Positions 36,043 through 47,162 of a stretch of 64,000 bases of DNA are shown here, piece after piece. A model generated the notes under the pieces. That model made no database searches. It saw nothing but the letters and a program-made list of their open reading frames with translations, and was not told where the DNA came from. A program made the translations under genes and the position numbers. Origin of the DNA: Apodemus sylvaticus (Eukaryota > Chordata > Mammalia > Rodentia > Muridae); assembly GCF_947179515.1 (NCBI RefSeq), contig NC_067478.1:4253224-4317223 (forward strand), in the 5' to 3' direction. Position 1 is the first letter of the stretch. Each line of letters opens with the position of its first letter.

Positions 36043-36369
36043 GGATATAAGCAACTGGGAAGTGGGGTGCACGGAAATTTAAGTACAGATCAAGGGATGA
36101 GCTGTGGAGTCAGAGGACGGAGCATTTCTTACCCCTGTCAGGCAAGGGGGTGCAGGAGCTGGGGTTTGACCCCCCGCCCCTACAACAAGCATTCGCATGC
36201 AGCTGTCTATGCAGGCGTCCATCAAGGACAGAGGACAGTCTTCAGGAGCCAGCCACCTTATGTTTGAGCCGCGATGGCTCCCGGAGCCTGGCATTGTGCC
36301 AGGCTGACTGGTGTGAGCCTCAGAGATCCTTGTGCTACAGTTATTGTGACATTTCTCTCCATTTTTAAT

Positions 36370-36500
36370 ATTTAGATGTGTGACCATGGAGGTTGAAAAG
36401 GACATCGGATTCCCTGTAGCTGGGTTACAGGTGGCTGTGAGCCTCCTGACCTGGGTGCTGGGTACTGAGCTCAGGTCCTCCAGGTCCTCCTTACACGGAT
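36370..36500 (-). repeat. B3 SINE, antisense
   Basis: GGTGCTGGGTACTGAGCTCA and GGTCCTCCAGGTCCTCC. Flanks 36055-36369 and 36501-37454 are unique with no gene seen. Confidence 0.6.
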
Positions 36501-37454
36501 CTTTGGAGCTCCCTCCCTGTGAGAATTGCCTTATATGGTGTCTCTTAGTGCACCAGCTGCTTTTGGTGCCTGGACACATTCCCTCAGCCTGTGATTGATC
36601 TGAGCTAGCTCCATCCTGGGCTGTTCTCTTGTGTACTAATAGTCTCCCACTGTAAGGGTTGCCTTGTTTCCCATGGTTTCTGCCTTGGTGGGTGCCTTCT
36701 GCAAAGCTTTGAAAGCTCAGCCCTTGAACAGTTGGAAGTAGAAGGAGACTGCGCCCTAGCTGACAATGGAAAATTGCTTCCAGGGCAACTCATACATGTA
36801 GATTTTAAGTTGGTTCTGGCTGTGGTCACGAGGCCTCCATTCCGTCAACTGTGGACCCTGTGAAGAGCTAGGCATCATCACAGTCTTGTGGCTGGCTTCC
36901 GACAGGGTGGTCAGCCCAGGAGAGTGGCACAGGGCAGACAATGCCGTCTGCTTCTAAGCTTCAGGGACCTTACATGGTCGTGTCTTCAGTAGCCTGTCTG
37001 TGACACAGGGCAGTCTGTCCAGTTTGACAGGAGATGACCTAGGAAGATGGTTATTTGGATGTTAAGACTATTGAAATCACCTCGGAGGCTGGAGCCCATC
37101 ACTGTGCTGCCACTAGGGGATGTGAATCAGATGATAACTGTCCCAGACTCCTGATACGCAAGTACATTCTCCATGACTCCTTGGACAGCCCTCAAGGAGA
37201 CTGACCACCCTAAGAACCTCAGACACATCTTTATCGGCCTCCCCCCTTCTCTGACTTCCCACTTTCTCCCCCATGGTTCTATTTTGTGTAGTCACGTTCT
37301 GAGTGAACTCCCATGTGCTGAAATGTCTGTCTAATGCCTTGAAAGGAACACAACCCTGAATTGAGAATGGCTCAAAGGCTTTTGAAATGGAATGGAGCTG
37401 ACCATTGCAGTGCAGGACACACTGACTAGACGTGGGCGGCTCCCAGGTTGTCTG

Positions 37455-37810
37455 GGTGGCTTCCTCACTGCTCTGATGAAATACCCTGGCCAAAACAGCT
37501 TAAGGGAGAAAGAGTCCAACCCGGCCCACAGCATCACAGTCCAACATGGCGGGGAATTTGTAGCGGCAGGAGCTTGAGACGGCTGGTCACTGGTACCCAC
37601 AGCCAAGAGGCAGAGGGTGATGAACACAGGCTCAGCTTGCTTTTCCCATATTCAACAGTCCAGGGTCTCCTGCCAGGGAATGGCGTCACTCACACGACGC
37701 AGGTCATCCCACTGCAATCAATGCTATCAAGTTAGTCCACCACAAGTGCACCCAGACACCTGTCCCTCTGGTGATTCTAGATCCTGTCAGCTGACCGTAC
37801 CAACCAAAGC
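37455..37810 (-). repeat. L1-type 3' repeat, antisense
   Basis: Same family as 50320-50940: a CTGATGAAATACCCTGGCC start, GGCAGGAGCTTGAGACGGCT, and a terminal TAGATCCTGTCAGCTGACC. Confidence 0.6.
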
Positions 37811-38700
37811 ACAGTAAAAAAAGCTTCATGGGTGTGGCAGGAACATAGAGGCAATGAGGATGGGAAAGCCAGTGAGGGAGAGGTAAGAGGAGAGACTTAG
37901 TACAACGTTAGCAAGGCTTGGAGCAGACAGGGCATGCTCAGTGAAGGAAGCAGTGCAGAGTGTGGCCAGGTAAGGTAGGCTAAGATGTGGGACAGTTTGT
38001 GCAGAAGGGTGGAGCAGACCGTTCTGGAAGTCTGTCGTGATGGTCCATCCAGGTGAGAGGCAAGAAGGACTCGTTCAGGGGAGGCTGGCTGGAAGGAAGG
38101 ATGACATCGAGGAGGAAGACCCTGCAAAGGTGGACCTGGCAGAGTGTCCTTCCTAGACAGAACCAGGCTCACAGGACCCGGGAGTCTGGGGAGAAGGTGA
38201 GGCAAAGCCTCCTTGCTCAGGTGGCCTGTGTTTGTATATTTCTTTCTGTCACTAAGCCCGTATACTTGAGACAGTTTGCATTTATTTCAAGGTGGAAGCT
38301 ACAAGGATTCTCCGAAACTTCAGGAATTCCAAATATTACTTAATGGTTTGGAAAAAATATTTGAAATGAGTTGATATAAAAAAAAAAGCCCACGGGAGCC
38401 TTTTAAGATAATGGGCTTAGAGGCCTCCTGCCTCTTCAGAGGTATGTACTTTCATTCCATGAAAACATGCCCGGAGGTGCGGTGCCTCTCTTCTGTGCCC
38501 TGCTCTTATTCTGGGAGCTATCCTGACATCCTACGAAGCCTTAGCGTTCTGATTGATTCTTAAATGAGTGGCCGGGCTGTGTACACCATGCCAGGCCACA
38601 GATCTCCATGTCTGTGCTCTCAGGTCCTTTCCACAGGATGGAGGATGTTGGCTTGGTAGGGTAAGGAAGTAGCTAAGCACTTTCTCCATTAAGATCCACC
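37811..38700. other. Unique sequence, no gene seen
   Basis: GA-rich part at 37840-38200. Nothing recognised. Confidence 0.45.
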
Positions 38701-38704
38701 ACCA

Positions 38705-39235
38705 GGCAACAGGCTGGAGAGATGGCTCAGCAGTAAAGGGCCCGATGCTCTTGCAGGGGACCCAGGATCTGTTCCCAGCACCCACATGGTGGCTTACAGT
38801 TGTGTGCAACTCCACTCCAAGAGAGCAAATACTCCTTCCTCAGCAGGGGCACGTCTGTGCACATATCCGCGTGCAGACACAAATACCTAAGCATGATTAC
38901 TGGGCATGGAGGCACGTCCCTTTAATCTGGCAGAGGCAGAGACGTGGATCTCTGTGAGTTTGAGACCAGCCTGGGCTACATAGTGAGACCCTGTCTAAAA
39001 AGCACAACACAACAAAACAAAATGTTAGGAAACAAAAAGAGCAGCCTGGCGGTGGCGGCGCACGCCTGTAATCCCAGCACTTGGGAGGCAGAGGCAGGCG
39101 GATTTCTGAGTGTGAGACCAGCCTGGTCTACAGAGTGAGTTCCAGGACAGCCAGGGCTACACAGAGAAACACTGTCTCAAAAAAACCAAGTCCAAAACAA
39201 AAACAAAAACAAACAAAAAAAGAAACAGAGCAGGC
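38705..39235 (+). repeat. SINE cluster B3-B1-B1, all sense
   Basis: B3 at 38708-38890 (CAGGCTGGAGAGATGGCTCA). B1 at about 38895-39020 (GGGCATGGAGGCACGTCCC). A well-preserved B1 at 39043-39180 (GCGCACGCCTGTAATCCCAG) with A-rich tail. Confidence 0.9.
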
Positions 39236-39434
39236 AAAGCCAGATATGGCTGTGTGTGTTTGAATGCGAGCAGGGGGGCAGCAGAGACAGGCAGACCCGT
39301 GGGGCTCGATTGTTCCAGGGATCTTAAATACAGAGATCCAGGCCATGGAGAGATTGTATCAAAAGAAAGGAAGAAAAAAGGAAGGTGGGCAGTGCCCATG
39401 GAACGACGTTAGATGTTGTCCTCTGACCTCTACA

Positions 39435-39732
39435 AACAATGATACACACATGCACATGCACACACATGCACACATGCATACTCACACACATATACATGCA
39501 CATGTACACACACACACCTGTGCACACATACATACATACATGCACACTCACAAGTACATGTACACAACACACACATGCATATGCATACACATGCATACTC
39601 ACACAAATACACATGCACACACATGTACACTCACACGTGTGCACATATACATATACACATGCACACTCACACACATATACACATACACACATGCACACAC
39701 ATGCACACTCACACACATACACACACCAACAG
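39435..39732. repeat. CA-rich complex microsatellite
   Basis: ACACATGCAC-type units for about 300 nt. Threonine/histidine ORFs here are not coding. Confidence 0.95.
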
Positions 39733-40164
39733 GTATTATGACTAGAGTTTGTCAGGTGTTTGGACACATTCACTCCTAACAGTAAGAAGACTGGGAAGAG
39801 TTATCCCATTTCTATAGGAACAAAGCTAAGGCCTGGGAACATCTATATGTGCCTAGCATCTCAGCTTATCAATGGGGGGCAGAAGGTGGTCTTCATGTTG
39901 CTAGGGCAGGACTACCATTTGCCCAGTTCCCACCCCGCCCTTCTTAGACACCTACTTCTGTCTAGTGTCTGTTGATAAAAGTGTCTGCTGGTCTCATGAC
40001 TGTGACAGCACCTGCTCGGATGGTCTACAGAGTGACAGACAGAGAACTCTCCACAGAGATGGTCTTCACACGCGAGGACAACCTACTTGCTCATTCCCCG
40101 ACTCCTCCCTAATTCATCCCAGACCCATCCTCAGCAAGTTCATATCATTTTCTTAAATTATAAT

Positions 40165-40690
40165 TTTTGTTGTTTTTTATTTTTTATTTTTTGAGATAGG
40201 CTTTCTCTGCATAGTCTCAGCTGGCCTGGAACTTGCTTTGTAGACCAGGCTGGCCTCAAACATAGAGATCTGCCTGGGAATTTTCTTTCTATTTAATAAC
40301 TCACTATGTGCCGTTTGTGCTGCCCTATGCCCTTGCACTGGAGCATGTGATCTATCAGAGGCCACACCCTTAAAGAAAGCTCCCTCTCTCTCAGCAGCCA
40401 TCAACCACCAACATCTCCTCAGCCAGGAGTTGGGGTTCATGAGCCCCTCCCACCTCCATCCTGGAATGGTGATTGGCTTGATCCTTTGCAGACCGCCACA
40501 GCTGCTCTGAGTTCACCAATCTTGTCGTGTCTAGAAGACCCCGGTTCACCGTGATCCTCTTTGACAGTCCCCGAGCCTTGGGTGTGGGGGTTGAGACAGG
40601 TGACCATTTGTGGATGAGCACAGCACTGCACGTGTTTCCTGCAGTGTGACCGGTTGTGAGCTTCAACATTAACCACCGTCTCCCACACTG
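40165..40690 (-). repeat. B1 then a rodent L1-type repeat, antisense
   Basis: B1 at 40180-40280 (GAGATAGGCTTTCTCTGCAT). 40290-40690 (CAGCAGCCATCAACCACCAA, ATGGTGATTGGCTTGATCC) looks like a rodent interspersed repeat whose name I do not assign. Confidence 0.55.
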
Positions 40691-41193
40691 AGAACTTTCC
40701 TCTATGTGTTCTCAGAGATGGACGGATCTAATTCCTGGTAGATATAAATTCCTCCAGAAATTAAAAACAACAACCACCAACAACAAAACAACCCAGTGTC
40801 TCACATGGAAGAGACTGAGTTTGGTGACAGGACCTCTGCACAATTGGTTTGGTGGCCAAGGGAATCATCTTGGCATCTCTGTGGCTCCCATATAAGCACA
40901 CATACAGCACAAGGAAAAGAAGGGGGTGCGGGGAGGATACTGACTGGATTCCTTGCAAGGAACAGCATGTTATGTGGGGTTCAACGTCCAGGCTCAGGTG
41001 GCCGTCAGAGCCCAGTGTAGCTTTTCTGAGAGGGTTTTCTGTCTTCCCTTGTACTCTTGGATGAGGCTTAGGAGAAAAACCAACCTGTTTCTTTATTAAT
41101 GATGCTTTTTGCAGAGTTAGATTAAGCACTGATTAAAGGCAAGATGTAAGTACCCTCTCAGTCACTTCTCCGCTTACAAGGCTTCCTTCACGA

Positions 41194-41358
41194 CTCTTTA
41201 AAATCACTTTGGCTCCCTTCCCGCTCGCTCACCCGCTTGCTGCCCTCCCTGAGCTCCACCCAGCTTCCCAGCTGCCTCTCCCAGAGCTCAAGCCCACTGC
41301 CAAGAGTGAGAGGCTCTGAAGCCACATGGTGCCCTGAGCCTCCCTACCAGGAAGCCAG
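41194..41358 (+). promoter_or_regulatory. Candidate Scn11a promoter and non-coding first exon (hypothesis)
   Basis: The segment is free of recognisable repeats. It has a TATA-like TTTAAAA (about 41197-41203) and about 30 nt later a C-rich stretch that could hold a start site. About 130 nt beyond is a near-consensus donor, CCAG|GTAAGC, at 41358/41359. If used, the exon would be spliced about 5.4 kb to the coding exon near 46.8 kb. It contains a 3-codon upstream ORF (ATG GTG CCC TGA at 41325). No transcript evidence is available, and a chance donor is quite possible. Confidence 0.25.
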
Positions 41359-43595
41359 GTAAGCCATCTGGGCTGGGGTAGCCCATCCTCTGTCTTTTCA
41401 AGCTGGGGCTTGTTTTGTAGAGAGCTTTGTGTGTTCGTTGTCAGGCTGAGATCAAGCCCCTTTGGAACCATATCCCATTGAAATCAGAGGTGGAGATCAG
41501 GTAGGAGATGCACAGTCAGGTGTCAGAGCCCATCGGCAGCTTCTCACAGAGTGTGGGGAGGGGTTGGCAGGAGGGGCTGGCTGTCCTGCCCCGACAAGTG
41601 CTCGCCACCCTGGGGGCTTGAGGTCAGCAGTTGGTGTTTTCTAGACAAGGTATGCTGAAATCTTATCTAAACCTGAGGTCCTGGTACAAATCTAAAATAA
41701 TTTCTTAATCAGAAATTACTGTGTGGTTTCCTGGTTGGCTTTGGGCAGGGGTCCTTGTGTGAACGTCTGCTCTGTTCACTTGATTCCTGGTTTTCTTATG
41801 GAGGGTATTGATGGGGAGGTGACGTTCTTTCCATTGGAATCTACGTTAATCAAGGTGACTTAGGAGTAACCAGGGCTAAGAACTTAGTCAGCCCACCATG
41901 CAATGTGGACAAGGAGGTACCACGGAGCCTACCTGCTCTGGTGGATGGGTGGGGTGACCTGGTAGAGGGCAGTGGGATGCCTGTGACAAAGATGGGTGGC
42001 ATGTCACACACTGTGAAGGAGCCAAAGACCTTGCTCAGCCCTGCTGGAGGCTGGGCGGCTTTCTCCTCCTGACTGTGTGCTCCCACTTACCTTGGGGATA
42101 ACCAACTGGGTGGAATTCCAGGGCAGCTGAGAACTTGAGACCTGGAAAGTGCTTGATTGGGCCTGAGGGACTCTAGAACTTCCATATAGGACCATAGGCA
42201 AGGTTTTTGACTTTTCTAAGCCTTGGTGCCTTCTCGTGTCAAGTTGTCATGTTGTGATACCACCTACCTTTTAGATTTTCACAAATAATCCGTGGAGAGC
42301 TTAGTTTACAAACATTATTAACTCATGAATGTCCGTGTGTCTGTTGACATTCTACTATATGCACAGGATGCCCTCCTAAGTGAGTTTGGTGGGGAGTTGC
42401 AAACCTTTCATGATTTCCCAGGCTTTTCTCCTACTGGTTGGGGTAAAGTGTGAGGGTCTGACCAGACAGCTGCCCAGAGAGAACATGAAGCAATCCATGG
42501 GTTGGGAGCCCTCCTCTCAGAAGGCTGAAGGATATTTACTTCATGAGAGACTGTTCCCAGACCAATATGAGATGAAGCAGGTTACGTACCCACAGTTTTT
42601 CCTGGGACAGGTTGAGCACTCTTAAACAGTAGCCGAGCCCGTTAAGGTGTTTGTAGTGCAGGGCTCGGTGAGCAGATGACCACGTACAATAGCGTGCAAG
42701 TGACATGACAGCTATGTAAAACATGATCGTGAGAAGGGCATTGAGGAGAAATATGCCAACGCGTTAACCCTGCCCGTGTTTGGCCGATCATTTCCTGTCT
42801 GTGTTTTCTAAACGTTATTGAATGAATGGCTTTACCGGCTGCAGCAGGAAACAGATGGTTCATCCAAATTGGCCGTTTTGAGACTGTTTTATTAAAGAGA
42901 CCCCAGGCAGATCTCAGTGACAGAAAGGAGCAGTGGTGCAGTTCTTGTCTGATGAGGGTGGCGGCTATAATACCCCATACCAGAAGGGGTAAGGGACCGG
43001 GAGAGAGACATATGCAGGTGGTGACCTGTGTGACTGATGGCCAGGGCCAGAAAGAGAGGTCGGAGGATATTCCTGACCCCTCTCCATTTCCCTCAGCGTT
43101 ACTTGTGAGTATGTTCACTGTCTAGACGCAACCCAAATACAAAGGATCCCAAGTGTGAGCTAAATGGAGGTCACCTCAGGGCACGGAGCAGGATGAGAGG
43201 ATGAGAGGACAAAGGATGGTCTGGTGCTGCCCTGGAGGTGGCCAGCACAGTGGCTCGCTCCTGTGACTCTGAGAGACTTTAAATGGAGCCCAGAGCCTGT
43301 GTGCAGACACCAGCACTTTCAGGCTGTGACTCCCACTGTCTAGGACACAGACCTCTCCCCTCCTCACCAAATAATGTCAGCTCTTCAGGGCCACCTTCAC
43401 CCCTGCATGCAGCCTCACCGTTACCAATTCACTCTTTACTTCCGGCCATTGGCATCTGAACTCCAGATTTCTTCACTTACGCAGAAGTCAAGTCACTGAA
43501 GTGTCTGTCAGTGAAAGGAAGAACCGAGTTTACTGACGGTTACTTCTCCCCCTGCTCTGATTCCTCCCCGTTTCGTCATTTGTATTTTTCTCTTA
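41359..43595. other. Mostly unique sequence upstream of Scn11a
   Basis: A MIR remnant at about 42195-42300 (TTTCTAAGCCTTGGTGCC, ATACCACCTACCTTTTAG). No exon supported. Confidence 0.45.
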
Positions 43596-43599
43596 TCTA

Positions 43600-45270
43600 T
43601 TCTTTAACATTTTTTGTTGCTGCTTGTTGACCGCACAGGACTGCGGGTGTCATTGTGGTGATTTCATATGTGCGTATCATACCCTTTGACCCTGTTCATG
43701 ACTCTCTCTTACCCTCCCCCCATTTCGCCCCTCTTCCTCAATCATCCTCTTTTCATGTCTTTATCGCCCCCGCCCAGATCCACATCAGAGAGTAAGAATG
43801 TAACACTTGCTTGAGTCTGGCTGATGTCCATGAACAGGGTGGTCTCCTGTCCAACCTGTCCTGCTGCAGGCAACGCGTTCTCATTCTTGTTTACTGTTGA
43901 GCGGCATGCGTGTATTTCATTTAAAGACACGCTTATCCATTGCTGAGCTTTGAGGTAGAGCCCCAAAGCTGGGTACTGTGAAGGTTGTCCTAGTAACTGC
44001 AGGTGTGTAAGTATCTCTGTCGGATGCTGTCCTCGAGTTGCTGGGGTGTGAATTTAGTTGTGTTGTTTCTGGTCCTTATGGTAACTATTCTGATTTCACA
44101 GTGACTGAAGTCATTTCAGTTCCCACCAGCAGTGGTTGAGGTTTGCTTTCCTCAGCATCCATTGTTTTTGTTTTAAATGGTAGGCAGTCTAATTGTTCTC
44201 CCTCTCCCTCCCCTTCACCTTCCTCCCCCTCCCCCCTAGTCTCCCTTGTACGGGGATTAAATTAGGGGCCCACACTTGCTAGGCAAACATTCCACCAATG
44301 AGGTGTATATCCAGCCTTAAATGGAATCTCAGTGCATCCTTGATTGGCATTTCCATGTGGCTAAAAATAGTGACCATTTTTACCGTGTGTTAGTCCCAGG
44401 CTCTTTTGATCATCTACTGTCATCTTTTGACCACTTCTTGATTGTCTAATTTGTTCCCTTGGTGTTTACCTTTATTCGTGCTGGATACTAATGCTATGTC
44501 GGATGAATGGCCAGGAAAGATTCTCTCCCATTCTGTAGGCTGTCTTCTCACTCTGTTTATTTTTTCCATTGTTACACAGATACTTTTTAGATAGATGTAG
44601 TCCCAGTTGTTAGTTCTGCCTATTATTGTCTGAGCTGTTGGAGTCCTCTTCTGAGGGGCGGTCATTTCTGCTTCAGCTCTTTGTTGTACATAGCTATAAT
44701 ATGGCATGGGGAAACTCTCACTTGGTTATGTATAAATGGCTCCTAACCTGCATGTCCTGATCTTTCCAAGGATTTGGGAGGTAATTTTTTTGGCTATAAT
44801 TTCCCTAAATAGTGTTCTGTGTCTTTTGTCTATTTCTTCAAGTCTTCAGCACAGAAATATGTATCTTTTGGTCTTTGATTTTTGAGATAGAATCTCACGT
44901 AGCCCAGGCTGGCCTCAAACTCATGTAGCTAAGGATGACCTTGAATTTCTGGTCCTCTAACCTCTGCCCTCTGTGCATGTTCTATTCATAATTTCTTAGA
45001 TTTTTCTTTATTGCTGTCTGATGTCTCTAATTTGTCACTGTGTTCGAGTCCTGAAATCCCCTCTTCGGCTTGGGCTAGACCCTACACAGGGCTCTCTACT
45101 CAGATATTTTTATTGGCTCAATGAGCGTCATTTCCAAGACTTTCCTTTGCTCCTTAAAATCTCCACCGTTGTATTGAGTTCTCAGTCATAGCCTAGTTTG
45201 TCTTTCTTGATTGTTCCACTATTTTCTGCAATTCGTTCATCTTTCAGAAACTAATTGTTTCGAATTCTAT
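43600..45270 (-). repeat. L1 ORF2 and older L1 block, antisense
   Basis: TTCTCTCCCATTCTGTAGGC (about 44520) and GTTCCCACCAGCAGTGGTTG (about 44120) are reverse-complement L1 ORF2. 44200-44335 is a nested antisense SINE and 44870-44975 an antisense B1. 44760-45270 resembles old L1M. No coding capacity. Confidence 0.65.
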
Positions 45271-45274
45271 TTTT

Positions 45275-46118
45275 TTAGATTTTTTTTATTATTGTATTAT
45301 CTAAGTATATGGTAGCTGTCTTCAGACACACCAGAAGAGGGCGTCAGATTTCATTAAGGATGGTTGTGAGTCACCATATGGTTGCTGGGATTCGAACTCA
45401 GGACCTTCGGAAGAGCAGTCGGTACTCTTAACCACTGAGCCATCTGAATTCTTTGTATGGCATCCCCCCCATTGCGACCTCTCTTGGGTTGGTTGCTGCT
45501 GACTCTCCGACCTTGGGGCAGCCTGATGCCTTCTTTCACTGTCTTCGTTATATCGCAGCGCTGGGATCAACCGCTGAGCCAGCTGGACATATGTTTACTT
45601 TAAAACATTTTAATTTTCTTGAAAATAACTATTTTATATGTATGGGTGTTTTGCCTATATGTATGCCTGTACACTACATGCATGAAATGCCAGAACAGGG
45701 TATTGGATCCTTAGAACTGGATTTATGGGTTGTTATCAGCCACTGTGTGGGTGCTGGGAATTGAACCCAGGTCCTCTGGAAGAACAGCCAGAACCCTTAA
45801 CTACTGAGCCATCTCTCTAGCCCCATATTTTCTGCTTTCATGTGAGAGTCTTTCTAGGAACAGTTTTCTCTTAAAGATGCACCTTGAGGTTTGGGTTATT
45901 TCAAATGGCATTCTGTAGTAGTTTCCTTGTTACATCTTTAACAAAATTTTACTACATTCCTCCCCCCTCCTCATTCCACAGCATGGTGTGGAAATTAGAA
46001 GACAACTCATTGGATTGGTTCTCTCCTTTTATCACAAGGGTCTAGGGCAGTGAACTGAGATCATCATCAGCCTTAGTGGCAAGCCCCTTTACCCACTGAG
46101 CCATCTCTCCAACCCCCT
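45275..46118 (-). repeat. B2, B3 and B4/B3 SINEs, antisense
   Basis: A nearly full B2 at 45290-45448 (GTAGCTGTCTTCAGACACAC to CCACTGAGCCATCT). B3 at 45610-45825. A third SINE ends CCACTGAGCCATCTCTCCAA at about 46114. Confidence 0.85.
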
Positions 46119-46620
46119 CACCACTTCTTTTGATGAATGCATTTTGAATCAGTACAAGCTATGTTAGATCCCAAGGGCATTTCTTTTTGCCATGGGTCTT
46201 ACAAGAATGTGGTATTATAACAGGTCCAACAGATATACCATGGACAGTGTGTTTCACTGTCTGTAACTACAGCTTTGGTCTCAGCAGCAATGTATATTCC
46301 AAAGGACACCGAAGCGACCTATGTTGTTGACTCTGGCAGGTGCCAGGCCTATGGGTTGTTTTTGTTCTTTCTCTTGGTGGCTGCTGCCGCCGGAGTAGGT
46401 CTCCTGGTTCTCATACATACTTGGATCCTGGTTATTAGGGTTTGTGTGTGTGTGTGTATGTGTGTGTGTGTGTGTGTGTATGGGGCTTTTATTTCCCCAA
46501 TTCTTCTAAAGTATTGATTGAAGGTGACTGTGTGTCCAGACACTAACTTGTGAGGCTAGAGAGATAGGTAAGTGGTTAAGAGCACTTGCTCCTTTTCCAG
46601 AGGACCAGCTTATAATAAAT
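46119..46620. other. Unassigned sequence, GT run and truncated B2
   Basis: 46255-46440 has an open frame with a hydrophobic stretch that I cannot assign. A GT run spans 46442-46480. A 5' B2 piece (sense) is at 46552-46612. Confidence 0.4.
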
Positions 46621-46895
46621 ACACACAGAACCATTTATACAACACGAAAAGCATACAGAATATAAAGTCTGTCTGTTCCTCCTGTCCCTTGTTAACTCTA
46701 TGCCCCAAGGTTCTGCTGTGCCAGCGTGGTATCCCTTTCTGGTCTATCCCACAGTCAGCTGACCTGTCACCTCAGCATCTATTTCTGTAGCGTTCCAGCA
46801 AGCTATCTCTCAGGAGTGAGCCCCAGGGCAAGCTGAGTCCCATCCCCATCCCGAGAGCTGTGTTTCTGCCACATGTGTCTGTGCCAAGGGTGAAG

Positions 46896-47162
46896 ATGGA
46901 GGAGAAGTACTACCCAGTGATCTTCCCAGACGAGCGGAATTTCCGCCCCTTCACTTCCGACTCTTTGGCTGCAATAGAGAAGCGGATCGCCATCCAAAAG
47001 GAGAAGAAGAAATCCAAAGACAAGGCAGTGGCCGAGCCCCAGCCTCGGCCTCAGCTTGACCTGAAGGCCTCCAGGAAGTTACCGAAGCTTTATGGGGACG
47101 TGCCCCCTGAGCTTATAGCGAAGCCCCTGGAAGACCTGGACCCGTTCTACAAAGACCACAAG
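46896..47162 (+). CDS. Scn11a: Scn11a coding exon 1 (start codon, N-terminal domain)
   Basis: Encodes residues 1-89, from MEEKYYPVIF to DPFYKDHK, the start of the cytoplasmic N-terminus. The ATG sits in a strong Kozak context (A at -3, G at +4) and starts where Nav1.9 proteins start. The frame is open 36 nt further upstream with no other ATG, so this start is preferred. The donor is AAG|GTACTT, phase 0. The exon must also carry 5' UTR; possible acceptors (TCTGTAG at 46790, TTCCAG at 46798, TCTCAG at 46813) lie within about 110 nt upstream, so the true 5' edge is open. The reading frame stays open into the intron to 47450. Confidence 0.95.

Noticed and set aside
46275..46517. 80-codon ORF with a hydrophobic stretch (AYGLFLFFLLVAAAAGVGLL)
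   Set aside because: No recognisable family, no splice or promoter logic, and it ends in a GT microsatellite. Probably chance, though I could not identify the underlying sequence.
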